From positions 1 through 5,663 of the forward strand of contig JAIDUY010000438.1 in NCBI GenBank assembly GCA_029059965.1: DNA of 5,663 nt, read 5' to 3'. This DNA comes from Muribaculaceae bacterium. GTDB taxonomy: Bacteria; Bacteroidota; Bacteroidia; Bacteroidales; Muribaculaceae. The translations under genes and the position numbers were made by a program. This document shows, in pieces, positions 1-4,558 of the stretch. Position 1 is the first letter of the stretch; the number at the start of each line of letters is the position of its first letter. The notes under the pieces were generated by a model. The model ran no database searches and was not told the origin of the DNA. It saw only the letters and a list, made by a program, of their open reading frames with translations.

Positions 1-150
1 GATGTTGGAGGCACTGAAGTTCAAATCAAGCCCGACCCGAAGGACGGCAACCAATTCCGTCTGTATATTAACGGCAAGAATATTTTTCAGTGGTTCAAAG
101 ACCTGTGGCAATCACTGAAACAAACCATAAGCCGAGGAATGCGCCGTTAA
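1..150 (+). CDS. C-terminal fragment of an unrecognised protein (5' end outside window)
   Basis: An open frame runs from the first base to a TAA at 148-150 and encodes 49 residues, ending RLYINGKNIFQWFKDLWQSL followed by KQTISRGMRR. It is followed at once by a strong terminator, which supports a real gene end. The tail is amphipathic and basic, with two tryptophans and an arginine-rich terminus. I do not recognise the family. Because this end of the window looks like part of an integrated element, a mobilisation or other element protein is possible, but nothing in the residues proves it. The upstream part of the gene is needed to name it. Confidence 0.7.
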   Translation, partial: DVGGTEVQIKPDPKDGNQFRLYINGKNIFQWFKDLWQSLKQTISRGMRR

Positions 151-152
151 AA

Positions 153-180
153 AAAGCCGCCGACTAAACTCGGCGGCTTT
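153..180. terminator. Bidirectional intrinsic terminator between convergent genes
   Basis: A perfect 11-bp stem (AAAGCCGCCGA at 153-163 pairing with 170-180) closes a 6-base loop. An A-run (149-155) lies on the left and a T-run on the right, so it works as a Rho-independent terminator in both directions. It sits 2 bases after the stop of the plus-strand gene and 3 bases beyond the stop of the minus-strand gene at 184, so it serves both convergent genes. Confidence 0.92.
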
Positions 181-183
181 CAT

Positions 184-1290
184 CTAATTTTCAATTAGGT
201 ACTTATCTTCAATTGCTTTAACAAGTCTTGATACAGCAGGAGATATGGGTTGTAAATCTTTTGGGTATTGGAATGACAACCGACCGTAATCTTTTTGGAA
301 CTCTTTATATTCATCAATAGTGCAATTAGTTAGATCTACGGGATATAATTCCAAGTAGGAGTTCATGTCTATTGGATGGGTAGTATTGAAAATCTTTTTA
401 ATCCATTTTCCTTTACCAACAAGATGTATATTGTAAGTCCCGCTTATAAAATCCTGAATTCCAACAGAATTAGAGCCATTGTCTGCGAAAGTCAAATTCC
501 AAGTTCCATTATCAATGTCAACAGTCATTCCAATAAGCTTAAATATAAAGGGAGACCATTTTCGGTTTTTGTGATTACTCAATACATCGGCTGTCTTTGT
601 AAAGATATTATTTTTTCTTTTAAATACGAATTGAGGCCCATATTTACCATAAATTGTATCAGTTTCTTCGCCAGCTTTAATTGCCTCTGGATAGACTATT
701 TTATCCGTCGGAACAAACGCCATAAAATCATACCACGAAAGTTCAGCAATATCATCATCATATTTAGGAATAAAGATACTATCATTGCCATTTTTAGAAA
801 TACGTGCATATCGCTTATAACCCTTTGCGGTTGGTCTTGCATCAAAACTTTTATAACCTTTGACCTTACCATCAGCAACAAATGCTTCTGCCATATACTC
901 ACAGTAATATTGCATGGTGTCTGACCCCGCGATTCCACTGCTATATTCACGAGCAAAACACAAAATTCGTTTTATTGGACGTTCTATTGGCTGAATAATT
1001 ACTTCGCTCAATTCGTATGTCGCAGGACTAAGTTTAATAGTATCTGTAGGTGAGATTGTTACAGGTTTATATCCCATATAACGGATTGTGATTTGCATAT
1101 CTCCTTGATTGTCTACAGAAATACATCCGTCATCATCTGTTATGCCTATTATAATACCGTATTTGTCTATCACAGTTGCCCCTGCTAATGGAGAGTTGTC
1201 GTTTTTGTCAACGACACTTATTGAAGTTTTAGCAGACACCACACCATAGCATATGGATATTATGCTCAGTAAAATTATATAGTATTTCAT
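184..1290 (-). CDS. Exported protein with carboxypeptidase-regulatory-like domain
   Basis: The 368-residue product begins with a signal peptide (about residues 1-20, likely cleaved after VVSA). Residues about 22-97 form a CarboxypepD_reg-like beta-sandwich: a TSISVVDKNDNSPLAGATV opening, a GI(T)DDDG turn, and a YMGYKP strand. This is followed by SEVIIQP, resembling the LxEVVV linker that precedes TonB plugs. No plug or beta-barrel follows. Instead there is an unassigned 260-residue region with YYCEYMAEAFVADGKVKGYK (about 127-146) and mixed aromatic/charged segments. In Bacteroidota such proteins are usually periplasmic or envelope proteins of unknown role. The ATG at 1288-1290 is chosen because it gives a complete signal peptide. 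No clear Shine-Dalgarno or TAnnTTTG box is seen immediately upstream. The gene is AT-rich compared with the DNA right of 1760 and is probably carried by the inserted element. Confidence 0.88.
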   Translation of the reverse strand: MKYYIILLSIISICYGVVSAKTSISVVDKNDNSPLAGATVIDKYGIIIGITDDDGCISVDNQGDMQITIRYMGYKPVTISPTDTIKLSPATYELSEVIIQPIERPIKRILCFAREYSSGIAGSDTMQYYCEYMAEAFVADGKVKGYKSFDARPTAKGYKRYARISKNGNDSIFIPKYDDDIAELSWYDFMAFVPTDKIVYPEAIKAGEETDTIYGKYGPQFVFKRKNNIFTKTADVLSNHKNRKWSPFIFKLIGMTVDIDNGTWNLTFADNGSNSVGIQDFISGTYNIHLVGKGKWIKKIFNTTHPIDMNSYLELYPVDLTNCTIDEYKEFQKDYGRLSFQYPKDLQPISPAVSRLVKAIEDKYLIEN

Positions 1291-1332
1291 AATTATATAT
1301 TAGTAGTTTTGTGTATTGTAATAATCTGGTTG

Positions 1333-1473
1333 TCAGTTGAATATGGGCGTGTTTGTGGGGTATTGCGTTGCTGAAAGAGTTATTTTGGCATCTTGTTTAC
1401 ATTCCATGTCAATCAAGACACCTCTACTCCTCTCAGTTTCATCTGCATATTCGTTCATTTTGACAATAAGCAT
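1333..1473 (-). CDS. Possible small protein, 46 residues
   Basis: A short minus-strand frame starts at ATG 1471-1473 (alternative ATG five codons later, at 1458) and stops at TGA 1333-1335. The product begins MLIVKMNEYADETERSRG and ends TQYPTNTPIFN; it is hydrophilic and has no signal peptide or membrane segment. It is co-directional with the exported-protein gene, whose start lies 42 bases downstream, so the two could share a transcript. A TAnnTTTG match lies about 90 bases upstream. I recognise no family. A 91-codon frame occupies the opposite strand over the same stretch, so chance is a serious alternative; both may be non-coding. Confidence 0.2.
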   Translation of the reverse strand: MLIVKMNEYADETERSRGVLIDMECKQDAKITLSATQYPTNTPIFN

Positions 1474-1560
1474 ATTAGGGCAATCACGTTTTCAAGTTCA
1501 AGATAAGCATAATGCTTCTTATTTTCCAAAATGTCGTGACAAGATATATCTCATCAAGTG

Positions 1561-1568
1561 CAAATATA
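1561..1568 (-). promoter_or_regulatory. Weak candidate -7 box
   Basis: Read on the minus strand this is TATATTTG, matching the Bacteroidota TAnnTTTG -7 consensus. No good TTTG-type -33 box is seen about 20 bases upstream. In AT-rich DNA such a match can be chance. If real, it could drive the small reading frame at 1333-1473 and the exported-protein gene beyond it. Confidence 0.25.
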
Positions 1569-1610
1569 CGGATTTTATTTGTGACGGAAAGTGCCTTGTA
1601 AAAGAATTTT

Positions 1611-1681
1611 AGGCAAACAAATAGAATTAAATAAAACTAATAGACCTTAAAAATCGCTAAATCAACACTATCGGTTTGCCT
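1611..1681. repeat. Short inverted repeat, 8 bp arms
   Basis: AGGCAAAC at 1611-1618 is inverted as GTTTGCCT at 1674-1681, separated by 55 AT-rich bases. A second loose inverted pair, AATCGCT (1652-1658) and AGCGATT (1743-1749), overlaps it. The arms are short enough to occur by chance, but they fall in the same 150-base zone as the stronger repeats at the element end and could be protein-binding sites. Confidence 0.35.
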
Positions 1682-1693
1682 TTATTTTGCCGA

Positions 1694-1713
1694 TTAGTAC
1701 ACTTTTAGTACAC
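1694..1713. repeat. Tandem TTAGTACAC direct repeats with 11-base period
   Basis: TTAGTACAC occurs at 1694-1702 and again at 1705-1713. The repeat period is 11 bases, about one helical turn, so two protein copies would bind the same face of the DNA. It lies about 50 bases inside the presumed element end. This fits arm-type recombinase or accessory-factor sites, but that role is inferred. Confidence 0.7.
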
Positions 1714-1725
1714 CTCCAAACAAAA

Positions 1726-1761
1726 ATAATGACTGAAAATCAAGCGATTAACAGTCATTAT
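1726..1761. repeat. Inverted repeat with 10 bp arms at the receptor/element boundary
   Basis: ATAATGACTG at 1726-1735 pairs perfectly with CAGTCATTAT at 1752-1761 around a 16-base spacer. The right arm ends at the base where the receptor reading frame stops. Position and symmetry suggest a recombination site or the binding sites of the enzyme that joined the element to the receptor gene. A hairpin with a 16-base loop and no T-run is a poor terminator. Confidence 0.6.
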
Positions 1762-2156
1762 CAGTACCCGGACCCGGGATTGGTGATGAGCTCGACGTTC
1801 CTGATGTTTTCCGAACTTATCTGCGCCAGCTCGGAGGCGTCGTGCAGCAGGCGTCCGTTGACGTAAATTGCGGGACTTCCCTTGCCGAACACTTCGAAAC
1901 TGCCGTCCGAGCCGAGAACCATCGGCACCTGTTTGAGCACGTCGTTGGCCGTGCCGGCGTGTTCGAGCTGCGTACCGGCCACGCGGGTCAGGAGAGCGTC
2001 GCCCTTGAGCGAAGTCACGCGCGGATTGGCCCTCACCACGATTTCGCCGAGGGTATAGCTCACGCTGTCGGTTTCATTGTTGCTGTTCTGCGCCGACGCC
2101 GTCAGCACGGCGGCAAGGGCGAATGCGAGTGTCATTACGAATTTCATGTCTTTCAT
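1761..2156 (-). pseudogene. TonB-dependent outer-membrane receptor, truncated after the plug domain
   Basis: The frame encodes 131 residues: a signal peptide (residues 1-22, ending ASAQ), then a TonB plug beginning SYTLGEIVVRA, with DVLKQVPMVLGSDGSFEVFG, PAIYVNGRLL and ENIRNVELITNPGSGY, all typical plug motifs. Intact members continue from NPG-x-x-Y into a beta-barrel of several hundred residues; here the frame stops directly in TGA TAA TGA, three in-frame stops. No carboxypeptidase-regulatory domain precedes the plug, which suits the beta-barrel family type rather than a SusC with its long N-terminus. The protein can no longer form a channel. The promoter and start are intact, so a short periplasmic plug fragment could still be made. 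The loss coincides with the composition change at the presumed element end. The natural substrate cannot be told. Confidence 0.88.
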
Positions 2157-2203
2157 TTTTCAGTGTACGTTTTACAGAGTCGGGACCCTTGATTCCGACA
2201 CTG

Positions 2204-2211
2204 CAAAGTTA
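2204..2211 (-). promoter_or_regulatory. -7 box of the receptor gene promoter
   Basis: On the minus strand the bases read TAACTTTG, an exact TAnnTTTG match, about 48 bases before the receptor ATG at 2154-2156. No clear TTTG lies about 20 bases upstream, so the -33 element is weak or the promoter needs an activator. Confidence 0.6.
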
Positions 2212-2304
2212 GGGTCACAAAGCGTCTTAAGCCTACTTAACGGGCATATAAATAGTCTCAATAGCCAAGATGCAACACCCTGACTGTCAGCACTGATTGT
2301 TCCT

Positions 2305-2329
2305 AAAAATCTAAATGGGCACTACGCCC
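2305..2329 (-). terminator. Weak terminator-like hairpin after the HTH protein gene
   Basis: Read on the minus strand, GGGC and GCCC form a 4-bp stem around a 5-base loop, followed by ATTTAGATTTTT. It starts about 25 bases beyond the stop at 2355. The stem is short, so termination may be partial; it is called because of its position and the T-rich tail. Confidence 0.35.
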
Positions 2330-2354
2330 GTCCAAATACCCTCCAAACGCCCTG

Positions 2355-4010
2355 TCAGCGGGACTCCAGAGTGGCGATGATGTCGCCGTTTTCCGGGGTT
2401 TCGGTCTTGCGGCGGATGACGGACTTGCGGGTGTAGATAGTGGCCGACGACTGCTCGGTGAGCACTCCGATTTCCTTGGTCGAGAAGCCGGCCTTGAGAA
2501 GCACTATTATCTGCTGCTCCTTGTCGTTGAAGGTGTCCGGATAACGGTCAACGAGCTTTGCGTGGAAGCCGTCGTAGAGGCTGTCGATCATTGAGTAGAA
2601 TTCCGGCCAGTCGACCAGCTGCTCAATAGAGGCACCACCGTTGCCGACGGCTGAAATCTTCCGTAGGGCCTCGCGGCTCTGCGGGGTCGGCGTTCCGGCA
2701 AAGGTCTTGAAGATGCCGAGCTGCCTGAGCAAAGCCGCACGGAGCCTGTCGCTGTCAGCTACGGCGCTATTGCCGTCGTCGGCATTGCCGGCTTCACGGA
2801 GCATCCGTTCGAGGGTCTCGGCACGCTCCTCGGCCTCCACGAGCCTGCGCTTGCGGCGGCTCAGCACGAAACAGACAATCACGCCGCACACTATCAGCAG
2901 GATGGATATGCCCGCGACGAGCAGCCACAGACGCTGGCGCTGCAGCTTGAGTTCCAGATTGTCCTCATTGAGCTCCATCACCGATTCCATTGCCGTAGTG
3001 CTGTCGAACTGCGCGAAGCGATAGTTACGGTGCATGTTTTTGGTGACACGGTGCATCATCTCGGCGGGAAAGTGTCCCGTCTCCCTGTACTGCAAGGCGG
3101 CCTTGAGCATGGCGATTGAGGCATAGACCTCGAATACTGAGCGTGTACTTTCGTGGTTGATGCTGTCCAGCAGCGACAAAGCACGCGCGCTGTTGCCCGA
3201 ATTGGCATAGAACTGCGCGCGGGCGAACCTGCGGCTTAGCCTCTCGACATCCGAGACAGGCGCGCCATGGCGGTCGAGACTGTCGAGCACGGCAATGGCC
3301 GCGCGCGAATGCCCCGCGGCATCGAGAATCTCGGCATACTCGCAGAAGAACTCGCCCGACGTTTCCGGCGCCGCTCTGTCGCTTACTCCTGTGGCTATGA
3401 CACTGTCGAGAAATGCTAAAGCTCCTTCGGAATCGCCCTGCATATAGCGGGCTGCAGCCTTGGCCACGGCGAAGCGCAATATCTGTTCCGGGACATTAGT
3501 ATGAGTCAGAAGCCAGTCGGCATAAGCACCGACCCTGTCGCTGTCATCGCTGTTAACAGCCACTTCGAGAAGATGTATGTGAGTGTCCCACAGCAGTTCG
3601 GGGCTTTGAATACGCGGCAGCATATCCTCAAGGCGGCGTATGGCCGACCCGGTGTCTCCGCGCCCGAAGTCGTAGCCCGAGAGCAGCCAGGAGGCGGTGA
3701 CCCATCGGGACGTATCACCTGCCGAGATATAGTATTGGGCGACATCGTCGAGCAGCGTGTCCGTAACAAGCGAGCGCCCTACGCGGACATTGGCCCACGC
3801 TCTGGCAAGTATATACTTGGCTTTCAGCGAATCCTCATCAAGGCTGTTGTAGTCTATTCCGCGCACGATGGCATAGGCGCTGTCGGGGCGCTTCTGCATC
3901 AGGCCGAGGGCCGCATCGAGTCGGTCGGACGGCGAGCCGCCACAGCCTGCCGCACACAGAAGCACGGCCGAGAGTACATTATAATATATGTAGCGGAGCC
4001 ACTTTGTCAT
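2355..4010 (-). CDS. TPR / transmembrane / LuxR-type HTH protein with lipoprotein-like signal
   Basis: The chosen ATG at 4008-4010 gives 551 residues. An upstream TTG (4043) in the same frame is rejected because it overlaps the promoter -7 box and would bury the signal sequence. Residues 1-22 are a hydrophobic signal ending CAAG before Cys23, a lipobox-like site. Residues about 28-340 are helical TPR-like repeats, with segments such as RLEDMLP, ALAFLDSVI, AIAVLDSL and ALSLLDSI. A single membrane span (about 361-383) is followed by RRKRR, then a short coiled coil (about 389-406). The C-terminus (about 494-535) is a LuxR/GerE-like helix-turn-helix: FNDKEQQIIVLLKAGFSTKE followed by IGVLTEQSSATIYTRKSVIR. 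This predicts an extracytoplasmic TPR sensor with a cytoplasmic DNA-binding end, a layout known in Bacteroidota regulators. It lies just upstream of the broken receptor gene, a possible target. The ligand is unknown. Confidence 0.85.
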   Translation of the reverse strand: MTKWLRYIYYNVLSAVLLCAAGCGGSPSDRLDAALGLMQKRPDSAYAIVRGIDYNSLDEDSLKAKYILARAWANVRVGRSLVTDTLLDDVAQYYISAGDTSRWVTASWLLSGYDFGRGDTGSAIRRLEDMLPRIQSPELLWDTHIHLLEVAVNSDDSDRVGAYADWLLTHTNVPEQILRFAVAKAAARYMQGDSEGALAFLDSVIATGVSDRAAPETSGEFFCEYAEILDAAGHSRAAIAVLDSLDRHGAPVSDVERLSRRFARAQFYANSGNSARALSLLDSINHESTRSVFEVYASIAMLKAALQYRETGHFPAEMMHRVTKNMHRNYRFAQFDSTTAMESVMELNEDNLELKLQRQRLWLLVAGISILLIVCGVIVCFVLSRRKRRLVEAEERAETLERMLREAGNADDGNSAVADSDRLRAALLRQLGIFKTFAGTPTPQSREALRKISAVGNGGASIEQLVDWPEFYSMIDSLYDGFHAKLVDRYPDTFNDKEQQIIVLLKAGFSTKEIGVLTEQSSATIYTRKSVIRRKTETPENGDIIATLESR

Positions 4011-4040
4011 TGTCGCTGAATATGGTAACGATACGTTCCG

Positions 4041-4048
4041 CAAAGGTA
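4041..4048 (-). promoter_or_regulatory. -7 box of the HTH protein gene promoter
   Basis: The minus strand reads TACCTTTG, an exact TAnnTTTG match, 30 bases upstream of the chosen ATG at 4010. It begins 3 bases after the T-run of the preceding tRNA terminator, so the upstream half of this promoter overlaps the terminator stem. No good -33 box is seen. The location supports starting the protein at 4010 rather than at the TTG inside this box. Confidence 0.6.
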
Positions 4049-4051
4049 ATT

Positions 4052-4101
4052 AAAAATCCCGGTATTTCTGCCCCGCCGGGGGCCGGAATTACCGGGATTT
4101 T
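4052..4101 (-). terminator. Strong intrinsic terminator after tRNA-Thr
   Basis: AAAATCCCGGTA at 4090-4101 (minus strand) pairs perfectly over 12 bp with 4053-4064, and the 25-base loop contains a further GCCCC/GGGGC stem. A T-run (positions 4056-4052) follows. The sequence is nearly symmetrical and could also stop plus-strand transcription. It lies 5 bases past the tRNA end and separates the tRNA from the HTH protein gene. Confidence 0.9.
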
Positions 4102-4106
4102 GTAAG

Positions 4107-4179
4107 AGCCGCGAGTGGGACTCGAACCCACGACCTTTTCGTTACGAATGAAATGCTCTACCAACTGAGCTATTGCGGC
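4107..4179 (-). tRNA. tRNA-Thr, anticodon CGT
   Basis: The 73-base minus-strand sequence folds as a full cloverleaf: acceptor GCCGCAA with TCGCGGC, D arm GCTC/GAGC with an AGTTGGTA loop, anticodon loop TTCGTAA (anticodon CGT, reading ACG codons), variable loop AGGTC, and T arm GTGGG/CCCAC with a TTCGAGT loop. CCA is not encoded, so it must be added after transcription. Two A-C mismatches are present, at acceptor pair 6-67 and at pair 31-39, the base of the anticodon stem next to the loop. All other stem pairs are intact. It has its own promoter and terminator, so it is probably expressed. Threonine identity is assigned from the anticodon. Confidence 0.95.
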
Positions 4180-4194
4180 CTCTGTTTTGCGGTG

Positions 4195-4226
4195 CAAAGT
4201 TACTACTTTATGATTATCCGTGCAAA
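4195..4226 (-). promoter_or_regulatory. tRNA-Thr promoter with -33 and -7 boxes
   Basis: Read on the minus strand, TTTG (4223-4226) is followed after 20 bases by TAACTTTG (4195-4202). This matches the Bacteroidota primary sigma-factor pattern (TTTG, about 19-21 bases, TAnnTTTG). The -7 box ends 15 bases before the tRNA 5' end. It is the best promoter in the window. Confidence 0.82.
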
Positions 4227-4242
4227 TTTATTTTGCGTAAAG

Positions 4243-4557
4243 TCACATCGAGCCGGGCACTACCTCGTCGAGAAAACTGCGGGGAGGGCGCTTCGGCCCG
4301 CGGGAGCCGCTGTCGCGGCGGGCGTCGGCCTTGCGGCGTCGGTGCGGTGCCGTAGCGGCGCTGTCGGAGGCCGTGCTGTCGGCGGAGGCTACTGCGGGAG
4401 GAGTGTGGTCGAATAGTTCTTCGGCATCGCGCGTCGACACGATGTCGGCATCGTGGCTACAGCGCATCAGCAGGGCGACGAGGCTCACGCAGGCCAGAAA
4501 AAGGAGTACGAAGGCCATGGTGCGCAGCGCCGAGGCGTGGTAGGATTGCCGGGACAT
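4243..4557 (-). CDS. Small single-span membrane protein coupled to the NSS transporter
   Basis: The product has 104 residues: a short N-terminus (MSRQSYHASALRT), one membrane span at about residues 13-32 (MAFVLLFLACVSLVALL), an acidic stretch with Ala/Ser/Asp-rich low complexity (about 35-70), and a strongly basic tail (HRRRKADARR and GPKRPPR, about 72-93). I recognise no named family. Its ATG follows the TAG stop of the transporter after one base, so the two are almost surely co-transcribed and translationally coupled, which also supports this start over the internal ATG at codon 14. Some NSS transporters have a small membrane partner (MetS for MetP in Corynebacterium glutamicum). This protein could play a similar role, but it shows no recognisable similarity to MetS, so the role is inferred from position. 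It ends just before the tRNA promoter. Confidence 0.75.
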   Translation of the reverse strand: MSRQSYHASALRTMAFVLLFLACVSLVALLMRCSHDADIVSTRDAEELFDHTPPAVASADSTASDSAATAPHRRRKADARRDSGSRGPKRPPRSFLDEVVPGSM

Positions 4558-4558
4558 A

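Larger units (their letters stand above)
1291..1760. other. Gene-poor AT-rich stretch leading to the element boundary
   Basis: These 470 bases hold no convincing gene. There is a 91-codon plus-strand frame (1337-1612) opening with TTG, unlike any family I know, and the low-confidence 46-codon minus-strand frame at 1333-1473. The last 150 bases contain clustered short direct and inverted repeats, listed separately, typical of the terminal non-coding zone of an integrated element. A TAGTTTTG box-like match on the plus strand (1304-1311) has no proper -33 partner and is not called as a promoter. Confidence 0.6.
1..1765. mobile_element. Probable end of an integrated element or genomic island
   Basis: The call rests on three things visible here: the receptor gene at 1761-2156 is interrupted in mid-domain; the base composition changes sharply at the same place; and the AT-rich side ends in a dense group of short repeats. 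The exact boundary cannot be fixed from one end; it lies near 1761-1768, where receptor-like coding sequence stops. No integrase, transposase or long terminal inverted repeat is present in the window, so the class of element is unknown. A tyrosine-recombinase element is a reasonable guess for Bacteroidota. The other end should lie to the left of the window, next to the missing part of the receptor gene. Confidence 0.55.

Noticed and set aside
376..924. 182-codon plus-strand frame opposite the exported-protein gene
   Set aside because: It lies wholly antisense to a gene with a signal peptide and recognisable domain, and its translation resembles no family; AT-rich shadow frame.
1337..1612. 91-codon plus-strand frame in the gene-poor stretch
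   Set aside because: Starts with TTG, no ribosome-binding signal or recognisable family, and overlaps an alternative frame on the other strand; most likely chance.
1694..1761. CRISPR array or long terminal inverted repeat of an insertion sequence
   Set aside because: Only two 9-base direct copies and one 10-base inverted pair; too short and too few for CRISPR, and no transposase gene is nearby.
1842..2192. 116-codon plus-strand frame over the receptor fragment
   Set aside because: Antisense shadow of a clear TonB plug in GC-rich DNA.
3501..4019. 172-codon plus-strand frame over the TPR region
   Set aside because: Antisense shadow of the TPR/HTH protein; composition-driven open frame without domain signs.
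4107..4179. tRNA as the integration site of the left-hand element
   Set aside because: The tRNA is complete, lies over 2 kb from the composition break, and the interrupted gene is the receptor, so it is not the target of this insertion.
3979..4197. 72-codon minus-strand frame crossing the tRNA
   Set aside because: Its AIAQLVEHFIRNEKVVGSSP stretch is simply translated tRNA sequence, a well-known false gene.
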